Below, in pieces: positions 1 to 11,439 of a stretch of DNA of 64,000 nucleotides (its first letter is position 1; the number at the start of each line of letters is the position of its first letter). The translations under genes and the position numbers were made by a program. Source of the DNA: Breviolum minutum Mf 1.05b.01 (lineage: Eukaryota > Sar > Dinophyceae > Suessiales > Symbiodiniaceae); contig DF239261.1 of NCBI GenBank assembly GCA_000507305.1, forward strand, positions 124,001-188,000, written 5' to 3'. The notes beneath the pieces are model-generated. The model worked only from the letters and a program-made list of their open reading frames with translations. It made no database searches and had not been told where the DNA came from.

Positions 1-86
1 TCAGGAGGAGACGCACCTCAATTTTTGTTGGCATCCACCCAAGGATTAAGGCTTTGTGCAAGGAAGTTCCTTTGAAAAACAAACAA

Positions 87-187
87 CTAGGTGGTGATTT
101 CAAACATTTTTATCATTTTCCCTTTCTGCCTGGGGAAATGACCCAAACTTGGCTATTTTCAAAAAACGGGTTGAAACCACCAACTAG
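87..187. repeat. Foldback element, family I
   Basis: Palindromic element of about 100 bp. The left arm CTAGGTGGTGATTTCAAACA is mirrored by GGGTTGAAACCACCAACTAG at the right end. Other copies are at 3060-3176, 20405-20510, 28009-28126 and 58953-59048, with a right-half fragment near 1780-1860. No coding capacity. Interpreted as a non-autonomous DNA element (MITE-like). Confidence 0.7.
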
Positions 188-973
188 AAGAACTCACATT
201 GGTAGACCACAGATACTCAATGGAACTGGTCTGACTGATTCCATTTGCATGTCTAAGACACCATTTCTTTCCTTCTTACATGCACGGCAAACACTGCCGC
301 TGCGACGGGCAAACCCCCTGGAAGCCCTAGCAAAAAATGTCTAAGATTGGGAAGTTCAGGGGGTGTGAACATGCAAATGCACCCTCCTGGGATGTACTGG
401 GGGGTGGTCGCATTTGGTAGAATTACTGGCCCAATTTCGAGTACAGGGGAGAAGTAGCGAGGGGGCTGATTGAACCCTGGATATGTCGTTCAGACTTCCG
501 ACCTTGTTTTTCCAGAAAAGTACAAACAAATGATTTCAGTGAAACAGGCGAATCACTTGCGAACTTCGAAGGTTTACCCTACCTAAGCAAAAGTCAAATA
601 ATCAATGTGTTCATTTTTGTGCTTATGCACCCTATGAATTCCAGTGATTGTTACTATGGGTAAGGATCGCACTGAGCATCACTTGAACCAAATTATTTTG
701 TGTCTCCAAATTGCTTGGATGAAAAGCTCGATGATCAAGCTGAACACATCATGAGATTCAAGAGAGTTATATGAGTTCAAGTGGTCAGTATCCGGGGCAC
801 TTTTGGTAGGTTTCCAAATGGATAAACAAGGTGAGGAGACACAGACTGCATTGGTTATATATTTAAAATTATATTTGTAGAAATCACAGTTATATATGTT
901 ATATATGCCTGTACACACTACAGTCTCTACATAGCCCTCTATTTTGGCACGTGTGATGCCATGTTCTTTACAG
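188..973. other. No recognisable feature
   Basis: AT-rich unique-looking sequence. Short reading frames on both strands have no composition or motif that supports coding. I see nothing definite here. Confidence 0.5.
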
Positions 974-1074
974 GGGGGGCTTGTTGGACACCTTGTGGCA
1001 AGGCTGGAATTGTGGTCATTCTTCTGGCTGCCGTAGTCACTGCATCAGATCGCGATGGTCATGCAGATGCCGAG
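974..1074 (+). CDS. Candidate exon, possible membrane segment
   Basis: An open stretch preceded by a good acceptor (TTCTTTACAG) and followed by a GAG|GTGGTT donor. It reads GACWTPCGKAG, then a hydrophobic run VVILLAAVVTA, then an acidic DRDGHADAE. Its GC and codon use are higher than the surrounding AT-rich DNA. I do not recognise a family. It would be an internal exon of 101 nt on the plus strand, with no partner exon identified. It could also be chance. Confidence 0.35.
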
Positions 1075-1132
1075 GTGGTTTACCCAGGGATGATGCGAAT
1101 CAAACATTTTGACCACCAGCTTGAAGTTTTAT

Positions 1133-1350
1133 TGCCCTCCAGGGAACTACCCTCCAGTAAACTAAGATGGCTGGCTGGAAAATCCCCATGTTCATATAGG
1201 GAATACATCTTCAACAGGTCCATTTTCCAGCCAGCCATGTTGGTTTACCAGTTAACTAACATATCATATATTCCCTACTGTTTTTGCACTTTCGAGTCAG
1301 TCACTGTTTCCTTTTTCCCAAGGTGGGACATGTTAGTTTCCTGGAGGGGA
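1133..1350. repeat. Foldback element, family A, carrying a nested family B element
   Basis: The left arm CCCTCCAGGGAAC and the right arm GTTAGTTTCCTGGAGGG are the inverted ends of family A, also seen at 27637-27734 and 63506-63599. The left arm is interrupted at a TA by a complete family B element (1148-1258), and the A sequence resumes with ACATATC. This is a directly readable nested insertion. Confidence 0.75.
1148..1258. repeat. Foldback element, family B, nested in family A
   Basis: Bounded by TA at 1148-1149 and 1257-1258. The arms CCCTCCAGTAAACTAA and TTGGTTTACC flank inner arms with GGCTGGCTGGAAAAT and ATTTTCCAGCCAGCC. The centre shares TTCATATAGGGAATACATCT with the copy at 12508-12614. 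A TA target duplication fits a Tc1/mariner-type MITE. Confidence 0.75.
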
Positions 1351-1595
1351 ATTCGTTCCCAAACCAAATCAAAAAAAAAACATCGATAGATATTCATGGA
1401 TCTTTCAGAATTTCCATACAGCATCGGGTGTTTTTTTCCGACAGAAGTTTTCAACGATCAACTTTTCGGTGTAATATAGGGATCCGGATCCTGATCATTT
1501 TTTCATAATCAAAAAGACCCCCAGAAAAAATAGCGTAGCATATTTCATCCCCAACAGCCACACTGGGTGATCAACAAATAGCAACTATAATAGCT

Positions 1596-1710
1596 ATAGT
1601 CAACCTACCCTCCACCCAACGGTAACCCACCCCTAGGGCTCGACCTTTCTGAAGGGCATTTTAAGACTTGGTTTCCTTCAAGGCCGTCTATTAAAGCCAT
1701 GCTAGTCAAT
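1596..1710. repeat. Degenerate foldback element, family C
   Basis: Begins TAGTCAACCTACCCTCC like the better copy at 62863-63021. It contains the internal pieces about pyrimidine-rich GGTTTCCTTCAAGG and TATTAAAGCC. The right end is decayed to CTAGTCAA. The assignment rests on the left arm. Confidence 0.45.
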
Positions 1711-1867
1711 GGAGTTATAGCTTATAACCCTCATAGGAGTTTTTATTTCACCCTAACTTAGAACTGTTGTTTGGGCCCAGGTGTTAAAACCCTACCTGGG
1801 AAGATGATCCAATTTCACAAGCATATTTTTCAGATGGGTTGGTTCAACCACCAGCTATCGAAAGTCA

Positions 1868-1968
1868 GGAAGTCCAAAAACCAATCTTTTTCCCATTGGT
1901 AGGATCGGGAATCCTGAATTCATGGATCATCCTAAAGACCATTCTTTGTTTGGTCTTGGACTTCCACG
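1868..1968. repeat. Foldback element, family J
   Basis: The left arm AGGAAGTCCAAAAACCAA is mirrored by TTGGTCTTGGACTTCC. The segment GGATCATCCTAAAGACCATT and onward through TTCTTTGTTTGGTCTTGGACT is nearly identical to the copy at 51731-51831. A third copy lies inverted at 2911-3024. Confidence 0.7.
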
Positions 1969-2308
1969 GGAAACCCATACTGGAAGGCCTACTGGTGGGG
2001 TACTGCTGCTGCCTTTCTGGCCGCTTTAACCTCTGCCATCGCGGCCGTCCTGGCGGAGCGGGCATTAGTGTCCGGCCGCGGTCGGGATCCGACGCTTGGA
2101 AGGGACCGGGAGCGTTGTTTTTTTAGCAAAAATTCTATCCATTAGATTTAGTAAATTTAGTCAGTTACCTACATTTATATAGTATTATATTTGAATTATA
2201 TTTGACTACATGTAGTCATTTAGTTGAATTTGATGCTACATGTAGCTATAGTTATAACAGATATATGGATCCTTTGGATCCTTTTTGGGTATAATAGATC
2301 CAAAAAGA

Positions 2309-2409
2309 TGGGCAAAACGTGCCGATCGTTGTGGCTAAGTGGAGTGATTTCACCCCTATATGTGGAGTTAAAACGGCCCCTACTTGTAACAGGGGGGTCC
2401 CATCTTGTT
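2309..2409. repeat. Foldback element, family D (divergent)
   Basis: Contains the D hallmark CCGATCGTTGTGGCTAAGTGG near its left end, repeated 'GTGGAGT' steps, and a right end CCCCTACTTGTAACAGGGGGGTCCCATCTTG. The outer arms are more diverged than in other copies. Confidence 0.5.
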
Positions 2410-2910
2410 TGTTTTTGATAGGTAAAAATTGTGATTTGTCAATTCTTCCAATGAAATCTTATAGTTTACCAGTAGCTCTCTCAGTTTGTTCTCCTCCTTG
2501 TTCTTCCTTATTTGCTTTCTTTTCTTGCTTAAAATTGGTCACTCAAAAACTACCTTGTGATTTTGAAGATTCTGGGGTTCTAAAACGCTCCCGATTTAGT
2601 ATGAAAATACATCATCCCTGGCGACCATTAATCGCTCCCCCAATATCAGAAGACCACTGCTTTTTGAGTTTTTTCTACAACTTGTTATAACCCACTGGAA
2701 TCCTAATCATTGATCCTATTTTCCAACGGGATTTAAAACAAGTAGGGCCTAGGCGGCCGTTCTGTCTTGTTGACCGAGGCTAGTCTATACAGCAGAGTTG
2801 TCCTTAGTGGGCATTGTCGCACTGTGCCTTCGCAAAAATCAACGTTTTGGGAAAAGCTGGGGGTGGAGGGATCATTGTAGAGGGTTTTATTTTCAATGCC
2901 ATGTATAACC

Positions 2911-3024
2911 TGGAAGTCCAGTAGACCAAACAAAGTGGTTGTTTTTTTTTTTCCGGATGATCCATGAATTGATCGGATTCCCGATCTTACCAATGGGCTT
3001 GCGCCGTTTGGTCTTTGGAATGGA
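2911..3024. repeat. Foldback element, family J, inverted copy
   Basis: Reads GGAAGTCCAGTAGACCAAAC at the left and TTGGTCTTTGGAATGGACC at the right, with GATGATCCATGAATT inside. This is the reverse complement of the central block of the copies at 1868-1968 and 51731-51831. Confidence 0.65.
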
Positions 3025-3059
3025 CCTCAGTGCGGTTTCAATGGCTTTCCAAACAAATA

Positions 3060-3176
3060 CTAGGTGGTGGTTTCAAATATTTGTTTATGTTCACCCCTAC
3101 TTGGGGAAGATGATCCCAATTTGACGAGCATATTTCTCAAATGGGTTGGTTGAAACCACCCATCAGAATATCTTTC
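3060..3176. repeat. Foldback element, family I
   Basis: The arms CTAGGTGGTGGTTTCAAATA and GGTTGGTTGAAACCACCCATCAG surround the family core TTCACCCCTACTTGGGGAAG and GATGATCC..AATTTGACGAGCATAT. It lies about 35 bp after a family J copy. Confidence 0.75.
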
Positions 3177-3566
3177 ATGCTTAATCGGTGGACTCTCACC
3201 GAGTATCCAGGTTTCATCAGCTTGAGTTGTCATCGACATAAAGCGTCCGTGGCAGCGCTGCCAGTGTATTGACTTGCAGTTTGTTTTTTTTGCTGAGCGC
3301 TTAAGACTTGAGATAAATAGGTTAAATATGGTTAAATTCTGTTGATAACAGGCTTTTGAATTACATACATTTGGCATGATTGTTTGATTTGCGGATATTA
3401 TGATTTATAGGTGGCTGTTTGATATTTTAAGTGTCGTATATCAAGACATAAGGAACATAAATTGGTAAGGATGATGTTTTTCTCAACATCTCTGTTCAAC
3501 CTCATTGTGACATACTGCCACACCTTGTCCAGACGGGTAGTTCAAGAAACTCATTGATAGTGTCTT

Positions 3567-3671
3567 TACAAGGTGGGCCCTTACTAGTTATAAATGGGCC
3601 GAGTTCCACAACTATGTGGCCATTGAGAGGCGGTATAACCCCTTTTATTCGTGGTAGGGGCTCACCTTCTA
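3567..3671. repeat. Foldback element, family D
   Basis: The left arm ACAAGGTGGGCCCTTACTAG with TTATAAATGG is answered by GGTAGGGGCTCACCTTCT at the right end. Family D arms recur more than a dozen times in this window. Confidence 0.65.
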
Positions 3672-5675
3672 AGAAGTTTCCTTGAAGTAAATCCCCCTCG
3701 CCCAAACTATGTCAACAGCCTGATCCAAATCTACCATCATAAAGCATCTCTATATGATGGCTGAAATCCAGTACCAGTAGGTAGTTAATCCCAGGTGTTG
3801 CACACTGGAAAACGACAAAGATCTCATTTCTGTTGCTGTTCTTGAAGTGATTTGATATGCTATTTCCTGTGTAACTCCATATATATTTTTAAAGGACCTG
3901 CTGTTGTTAAAAAATCTGGCCCCTGAATTTTGTTCAAGTTAGACAAAACATGTATGTCAATTTGCTACACAGGCCCTACAGCAAACCTTGTGATTATCAG
4001 CGGATGTAGTCCCAATTGGATTGTGCATTTTTTAATGCTAATCGTGAGGCTAGTCGTCCATCCTCAATCCTTTGCTGAACTGGGTCATGCAACACCTTCA
4101 AGTGCTGTTCCAATTACAACACAAGCGCTTGGTGGAATCTTTGTCTCTTGGCGGGAGATGTGGTTTAAAGTTGCGTTTTCTCCAGTGGTGTGTGGCAGTT
4201 TCAGTTGATTTTTAGCGTTCTTCCAAAAACATGACTGGGAGAAAAACAACAAGAGCTGTGCAATTTGAATGGTTGATTTTTTTTTAATCATATTATCCCT
4301 GTTTTTTCTCGAACCAAAGATATGGCTTAGGGTTGTGCATCTTTTCATGGCTTGAAAGGCGTTATATAACCCAAAACAATTAAAACAAACTTCCAACACT
4401 GATCCGCCCGTCCCTGAAAGGTTGCAGTAGTCACCAAGAGAATTGGTACGCTGAACAAGTCGATCTTACTGGTTGTTAGCCTTTTGATGACCGGCCTTTT
4501 GCATGTCTCTTAGCGAAATGCAGCCGTGAATCGTGATGTGCTGAAAAGCCACTAAAAAGGATATTTGTTTGGTGGTAGTTATAAACAATGTTTTTTTTTG
4601 GATTTTGGATGGATGCAGACATAGATTGAACGAGTGAATATTTCAAGAAACATGGGAAACAAACGAAGAGGGTCAGGTTCTTTTTCACATTTCGATCTGG
4701 AGGAATACATCCCCAAAAAACTAACATAGAACCTGAAAATATATAATTCCTTTTCAAAGGACAATCTTCTTCTAAATCAGCACTTTTAAGGTTCAATGTT
4801 AATTTTCGTTTTTGTTTTTTTTGTGTTTCTTTTTCGTTGCAAACGAAAAATAGTTTGATTCGCTGCTTGGGATTTCTTGTATCCGAAATGATGGGAGTTC
4901 CACCAATCCTGGTGGTGACTGTTACTGATGCTGGGTGAGGGGTGCACCCAACGTATATGATTTTTGTTCGGCCTTTTGTCTAAGCAAATTAAGAGATACA
5001 CCTGGTGGTGAATCATCATTTTCTTGGCAGGTCGGCATTGGGGGTGGGCATGGGTCTGTTCTATGAGTATTCCTGTCTTTTGATGAGTGTTAAAGGACAC
5101 ATGTGTTGACTTTTCACAGGTCCCTTATGAATTTTCAGTCTCCAGGATTCCAGGATTGCGTTGGTTATGTCTTCGATACACTCTTCATGTGCACATGGGT
5201 TTTTAGAAACATAGCTGGCTGGAACATGCAAGTCATCAATGAAACAGGACATCACAAGACTCCTTGAAAAAACATGAAAAAACAATATCTATATATAATT
5301 TGGAGTCCAAGAATCAGGCTGCAGGCCCTCAAGGCCTAAAAAAGTGGCCCAATTTGAATGTCCACAACGAACAGTTCTGAAGTGTGATTATGACTAATTA
5401 TGGCTGGTTTTGTTCCCAAAATTCACCCCGATGTTTTTTTGACAAACATGCGATCGAAACTTCTAAGTCAACCGTCAACATCCGTCAACCCGAAGTTTCC
5501 ACGGAACTGAAAACCGTTTTTGTTAAGTGTTGCTTCTCCAGCGGGTCCGAGGTTTTCCTGGAGGGACATCCACCTTCAGGAAGAGCCGTGTTCTCCATCT
5601 TCCTAGCACCTTGGGCGAGGGCCGCAAACTTTGGTGATTCAGAGAGAGAAAGATGGCAAGTTGTTATCGATTTCT
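3672..5675. other. Mostly unassigned sequence with faint repeat fragments
   Basis: No convincing gene. A fragment of family O (CCTGGTGGTGACTGTTACTG) lies near 4905-4925. A GC-richer open stretch at about 5544-5652 (+), reading SGSEVFLEGHPPSGRAVFS, could be an exon, but I see no clear splice sites. Confidence 0.35.
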
Positions 5676-5785
5676 ACTTGGAGGATGATTTGGAACTGGG
5701 AACAACCCCTGTTAGGGGACTTACTAACCATTGGACCATAGCTGCTAACTAGTTTGCTATATAAGCTGGGATGATCCTCCAAGAA
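5676..5785. repeat. Foldback element, family G
   Basis: Begins CTACTTGGAGGATGATTTGG and ends GCTGGGATGATCCTCCAAG. The middle has TAGGGGACTTACTAACCATT, shared with the better copy at 14104-14249. Confidence 0.65.
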
Positions 5786-6537
5786 GGAATCTGCCAAGAC
5801 CCTGGTTCCAAGTGGGTACACCCTGCAAAAGACATGGTTTTGGAACACTAGATTCATGGGAGGCTGTGGGCCAAAGGATTCCCAGGAGCTTCAAGGATTC
5901 CCTATGAATTCGCACATATACGGCACTATTTTTGGTTGCCATGCTGAGGTTAATAACTAGCTGGCAAATTTAAGACTTACTTTGAGAAACCGTTTGTTTT
6001 TTTTGGGGGGGGGGTAAGATGGGTAAGGCGACTCATGCAAAAAACTCCAGCATGCAGAAACAAGATTCGTGGAGAACCAGGGATCCCAAGTGTTTCCCTA
6101 TGATTTCCTTTCCCTAACTTTCCCAAAGACATCCCCTCTTTTGGATGCGAAAAACTCTATGAAGCAGAGGGAAATTTGGCAACATCCCAAAATCAACTGA
6201 TGCGTTGCGTTGATTCAGATGAAAAGAAAAGTCTGAACTTCTATGGAGGTTTGATTCAGGAGCCATCATTTAAATTAGTAGATCCCTTAACCAACCAACC
6301 AATCAATTGAATGGTAGCAGGTGATATTTCATCATCTAAGCTGGGTGAGGTGGCATTGGTGGTACCCTTAGGTTCCCATGATTTTTCTTACTTGAAAGTT
6401 TGAATTCTACCAGGTAGCCGCCTGATGAATGTTCCAGTATTTATTTTCCAAGTCGCCAACCAGTTTAGTCCAAAGTGTAAAGCTTCACTAAAAATAGTTG
6501 AGTCCAGACACTTTAGTCCAAAGTCAAAACCAACGTG

Positions 6538-6693
6538 GCTAGCCAACCTGCCCCCCAGAAATAGCCTGCCTTGTTCCTGTAAGTGTTTATTAACCTTTGG
6601 TCTCCCTTATTAGCCGGCTGGCTATTTTTCACCCATATGAATCTGAGGGATGTATGTCATGGTGGGGGGGGGGGGTAGGTAGGTTGGTCAGCC
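6538..6693. repeat. Foldback element, family C
   Basis: The left arm GGCTAGCCAACCTGCCCCCC is mirrored by GGGGGGTAGGTAGGTTGGTCAGCC. The centre holds CTCCCTTATTAGCCGGCTGG, related to the core of 62863-63021. A homopolymer G run precedes the right arm. Confidence 0.6.
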
Positions 6694-6773
6694 CTGAGAG
6701 TGGAAGAAAACCATTGTTTGAATGACCTCCCCAAAAAGACACCTTTTTTTAGTACCTTAAAGTCTTAACAGAT

Positions 6774-6865
6774 GGCACAGATACCAAAAGGTAGGTTAGT
6801 AAAGGGTCCTCGAAAACCCAATATGCAGGGACTGTGCCATCACATCTACTTTTCAATTGCTGTAG
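6774..6865. repeat. Short repeat, family N
   Basis: GGCACAGATACCAAAAGGTAG at the left and GCAGGGACTGTGCCAT, then TACTTTTCAATTGCTG, to the right. The copy at 15528-15620 has the same order and spacing. GGCACAG/CTGTGCC forms the inverted ends of an inner palindrome. A decayed relative lies near 23045-23125. Confidence 0.65.
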
Positions 6866-8387
6866 GGGTTTACTTCATCAACAATTCCAGGGTTCACTAT
6901 TCGAACTTAATGGTCGGCTTGACTTACAGAGTAAAAATATACATATTTGATAAACCCATATTAGCAAGCATATAGCAACATGATTTGATGAACGATAACA
7001 TGTCAACATATTAGCAATAGTAATAATCAACAAGATATCAATAGGTAATATATACTTTATGTTCTGTAAATACATGTTGAAATGTTATGCTTTTGTTTGG
7101 TGAACTCAATGTGTTGGCTACAACCGCTATACTTCCCAGGTGATTGCTGGCTTGTGGATGTACAAAGATTTGCACCAAAAACTTCAACCTCACTGGCGCC
7201 ATTGGCAGTTCAAGTCGCCTGGAACTCAAGAATAATTGGTTGGTTGGTTGGTTGGTTGGGGGGTCAATGTGATGTAGATGTTTTCTACATGTTAGTTGTT
7301 GAATGATTTGTCGTTGATTGTTTGTAGTAAATATTGATGTTTTAAGTATAAATATACAATATATTGACACAGGAATTATTGAGACTTAGAGTTTGTTGTT
7401 TGCTGTGATCTTGGGGCAGCGATTTGGATTTCAGGGTGATCTATTTCCCCAACAGTTGGGGAGTAAAAATTTGGAGCCCCAGAATCTTTCCAAAACACCC
7501 CTGGGTGTTGCCAAAGGTCGCACGTAATCCAATCCCATCATGCAGGATGTTGAAGGTTTCAAGGTATCTTCTTCACCAGCTGTTAGGGTGAACCTTTTTG
7601 GGATGTTTGGTTCACATGTTGTTTCCATTCACTAAACCTCTTTTTTGGTAAAAAAAATCTCATCTTTCTCTGTTGTTTTGGGAGAATTTTTTTCATGGTT
7701 TCACCAGGGGAAGTTTACTCCGAAAAAAACCTACCAAAACATGTCGTTTCAGCCATGGCACCTCAAATTGAGGTCCCACCGTGGCGATGACTGGGTCAGA
7801 GAATACCCTGAAGGCTCCAATTTTACCGTAAAAATCCATACCAAAAGGGGAGGTAAACACCTCAACGGAGAGGGCGGATTTGGAATGGTTTTTGGGTGCC
7901 AACTGCCAACCCCTGTTTTTTACAAACATATTTTTGTTAATAAAAATATGTTATACATGATATTGTATATATGAACTTGAGCCAACGTCACAGATTCAAT
8001 GTGGTTTAGGAAGGCAAAAAAGAACTCCAAAAGATGCCTTAATTTGGGTTGGTGTAATGATTATAGCTTTACCTAGTTTATATTTACAAAAAGATGCATC
8101 TCTTGAAGTTGGCCTCAGTCAAAAATGATACAGTTACCTCCCGTTTTTAAACATGAATCTAAATAACTGTGCATACGTATATTATATAATTATATATATG
8201 TATGTATTTTTTGTTGTTTATTGTTGTTTTTGCATTTGGTTTTGTCATATATACACATATCTTTTGACTTTGGACACCTTTCTGTTGGATGATTCTCTGT
8301 GAAACTTCGCTCATGATCCGAGTTTCCACGGAATATGCATCAGGCTACCTGGCAGAATTCACAAAAAAAACGCACTTGCTGCAAGGT
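6866..8387. other. AT-rich stretch with no gene seen
   Basis: Contains TATATA-rich segments (8165-8215), a short TTGG run (7240-7258) and poly-purine tracts. The reading frames are short and AT-driven. Nothing else recognisable. Confidence 0.45.
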
Positions 8388-8512
8388 GGAGCCGATCGTT
8401 ATAATTGGAGCTATAAATGGCCTTGAAAATAAGGTACCTCTGGTTGTTAGAACCCTATACTTATAGGAGCTATCACCCCATTTGTAACTAGTTTTTTTTG
8501 GCCCACCGTAAA
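8388..8512. repeat. Foldback element, family D
   Basis: AAGGTGGAGCCGATCGTTAT at the left, then AATTGGAGCTATAAATGGCC. The right end CATTTGTAACTAG is followed by GGCCCACC. It retains the internal CGATCG hallmark. Confidence 0.6.
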
Positions 8513-8993
8513 CCTACCATGTTATTGGTTGCGTTTAACATGAGATTCCCGGACTTCATTGCAAGATAGCGAGTTTTCAACACCGTCAAATATATTTCAA
8601 GAAATATCCACTGGCTGCCACTGTTACCGAGGGCGGGCATTTCACGGTCATAAGTGTTTTTCCAAGCGAGTCTGGGATTGGCTTTTAGCCAAAGCCTTCA
8701 TCATTTGAATTTTATCACTTCTGCACCAAAGGAGCCTCAAGAAGGAAACAATCTAGTTTTCCAATGCTAAACATGCATGGGGTCAAGATGTTCGTATTGC
8801 TATACTGGTGCGAGTCTTGAGCCCCTTAGTGGGCCGCTTTTGGTTTTGTTTGGCAAGCCCCGAAAAAGTAGCATGGCAAGCTGGATTTGGATAGGAGATA
8901 CATCTTCCATTCATGGTTGGAATTTTCCGGCCAGTCATGCTAGTGTTCGATAGTGTATCTGTTATTTTTATTTATTTTTTGGAGATGGCGATA

Positions 8994-9093
8994 TATCCCA
9001 TAGGATCCATGTATGGTATATTTCCCTATGTTACATTTAACATAAATTTATGCCAACTGTAGGTAGATATCCCATACATGGATCCTATGGGTA
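8994..9093. repeat. Foldback element with near-perfect arms
   Basis: The left arm TATCCCATAGGATCCATGTA and the right arm TACATGGATCCTATGGGTA are reverse complements over about 20 bp, with a loop of about 55 bp. It can form a strong hairpin. I found no second copy in the window. Confidence 0.7.
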
Positions 9094-9219
9094 TGATGGA
9101 TACGGAAGGTTTTTTTTGTTACGGATTCTGTTGCCATGTTCCAGGCGCAGCCGCGGCATAAGGCCCGAGATCTTTGGCTAGCAACCAGTTCTCCGGATTT
9201 TTTGGCAATTTTTTGCCTC

Positions 9220-9340
9220 CAAGGTGGGCCACCACTAGTTATAAATGGAGTTATAGCTCCTACAAATGGTTTTGTACATGGGTAACTACTAGGGCGTTAT
9301 AAGTTGTAAGTGCATTTATAACTGGTAGGTGCCCACCTTG
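9220..9340. repeat. Foldback element, family D
   Basis: The arms CAAGGTGGGCCACCACTAG and GGTAGGTGCCCACCTTG are nearly perfect reverse complements. Inside are TTATAAATGGAGTTATAG and GCATTTATAACT, forming a second pair of arms. Confidence 0.75.
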
Positions 9341-9839
9341 CAATGGGGAATTCATGGCATAGCCGCATAGCCTTCATGTCTTCCAGGGGTTAATAATCCA
9401 CGTTCCCCCCCAATGGCTAGAATTGTCCACCTACAGACATCGGGGACCTTCAATCCAAAAGGCCAGGTTGTCTCAAGGATTGCAGGGGTGACGGATCTAG
9501 GGGTTTAACAGATCGGGTAGCAAATCAGAAGATCCACGATTACTTGCATGGTTTTCTCCTAAAAGCTGGGTATTTCGGGATTTTCGTGTACGTAAATATA
9601 TGACTTGACCCGTCACGTACCGGTAAGTGACGTCCAAGTCCAAAGTGTGGGTTTCTATCCAACAAAGGTTGGGTTTGTTGGTATTGTATGAGTCAGACCC
9701 GGGCAACTTGAAGGGGGGAAAGGGGAGAATTTCTCATGCTTCTGCAATGTGAATATTCTGATTATTTCCCACATTTTTCGTGGTACGAAAGGGCCGGAAA
9801 GGTATAGTATTTGCACAACCTACCCTCTTTTTTGAACAA

Positions 9840-10043
9840 CTGAGGAGTGAAAACGACGTGACGCATCTTGATAGAGATTCGAGTCGCGATCAATTTGTTG
9901 CATGTCTTCTGGCTGGACAAAATGCCTCCAGACACCGAGTCGCATGGATGGAAGGGTCCCAAGGGACCCTTCGAGCATCCAGTGATCCAGCCATTGAACT
10001 TCATGTTTCAACGATGGACGTCACGTTGAGTCGTGTTTCCGTA
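9840..10043 (+). CDS. Candidate exon, unknown protein
   Basis: An open stretch with balanced composition that differs from the AT-rich surroundings. It reads LRSENDVTHLDRDSSRDQF, then VACLLAGQNASRHRVAWMEG and onwards to DVTLSRVSVG before a stop. A donor CGTAG|GTTGAG overlaps the stop, so it could be a terminal or an internal exon. I recognise no domain. The family D element just downstream (10078-10221) marks the end of plausible coding. Confidence 0.3.
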
Positions 10044-10077
10044 GGTTGAGGTAGAGAACAGATTGATGATACGCTTG

Positions 10078-10221
10078 CAAGGTGGGCCCTGAGCCTACGT
10101 TGTAAATGGAGTTATAACCATGTTATAACCCGTACAAACCGCCTTATTACATAGGTATATAACTCGTATTTTCAACCTAATCGATCCTAATCCCATTTAC
10201 AACGAGTAGGGGCCCACCTTG
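10078..10221. repeat. Foldback element, family D
   Basis: The arms CAAGGTGGGCCCTGAGCCTA and GAGTAGGGGCCCACCTTG, with inner arms GTTGTAAATGGAGTTATAAC and CCCATTTACAACG. One of the most complete D copies. Confidence 0.8.
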
Positions 10222-10764
10222 TTGGAGATTTTGAGATTTTCTTAAAACTTCCACATGGGTTTTCACATGAAGCTGATCTTGGCTGGCTTTTTCATGTCTT
10301 TCAACCAGCATCTTCCAGTCCGGGTGTTGCTTGAAGTTTAAAGGATGTTGCAATAAGGCACACATCATGATCCATTCAAAATGTTTTCATATATTATCGT
10401 GTGCATGTGATTGCCTTTGTGTCTAAAAAACCGGATCCAACATTTCTTGCATCTAAAATCTAAAAATGAAGCGTGTCCTACCACCGTATCATTTGCAACT
10501 TTGAAAGAGATAGGGTCCATCGACTGTCAAGCAGCACCTGTCCCAGCATGAGGCCATCAAATGGCCATCAAAGCATCAACTACAGCTACTCACTGGCCCT
10601 TTTGTGGTCAAGTAGCTCTTGATAGCTTGTGCAGGTACAGTCAATCGTGCCAAATCCGATAATCCCTTTTTTATGACTTATTTAAGCATGGCAATGCTGC
10701 GCTGCGTTTCATGAAACTTCTACCAATGGACCTGTGGGAAGGATTTTCATTGAATCAATGATGG

Positions 10765-10924
10765 TAAGTCAACCTACTCCTCCCGGGCCACGTGCCCCCC
10801 CCCCCCTCCGAAATAGCAAGCCTTATGATCCGGGCTTATAACCATTGGTTTCCCTTCATAAGGCCAGCTATTAAGCCCTTCTTTCTGAAGGGGGGTACGT
10901 TAGGGCGGGGGTAGGTTGACCAGC
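10765..10924. repeat. Foldback element, family C
   Basis: TAAGTCAACCTACTCCTCCC at the left and GCGGGGGTAGGTTGACCAGC at the right. The centre has TTCCCTTCATAAGGCC and CTATTAAGCCC. A run of 14 C follows the left arm. Confidence 0.7.
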
Positions 10925-11216
10925 CGTGAATAAATCTCTGGAATCCCGACATGGAGCATACCCTCTGGAAATTTGATTTAGAAACAATCTGTGGGCTTTA
11001 GGGTATGTTCCAGCAAATGCACCCCCTGAAATCAAGATGGAACCCAACTTTTTTTGTTTTTCGGTCTATGTTTTTTCCTTTTCCTCCAAGGGTTCTTTTC
11101 AGGTTCCATTTGAGTATTCCAGGGGTATTATGTTGGAAAAAACAGATTTCCAGGGTTCGTCCAAACTTTTCATTATTCCGAAGCCCCACACTAATCAGGA
11201 TACCACATTCTGAAGA

Positions 11217-11395
11217 TGTTTGTCGCCCACATCGACAGATCATCAAGTCGGATGATCCACCAGCAACATTGCAAGCAGCGCAAAGAGGTCACGCTGCATT
11301 TGTTTGCAGCGAATTGGCAGCGACTGTGTTTGGTCAAGCTGCCGTGTTTTCCAAGGGCAGAGCTGCACCAAAACCAATCGTTCAGGAGATATTTT
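11217..11395 (+). CDS. Candidate exon, Ala-rich unknown protein
   Basis: In the frame that opens at 11005, a region of higher GC reads DDPPATLQAAQRGHAAFVCS, then ELAATVFGQAAVFSKGRAAP and KPIVQE. Its composition is far more protein-like than its flanks. A GAAG acceptor lies at 11216 and a TTCAG|GA boundary near 11387. I recognise no family, and the frames around it are noise. Confidence 0.3.
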
Positions 11396-11439
11396 TTGAA
11401 CTTAAACTCCCTGCAACTAAGGGTTGGAAGACTAGTTTC

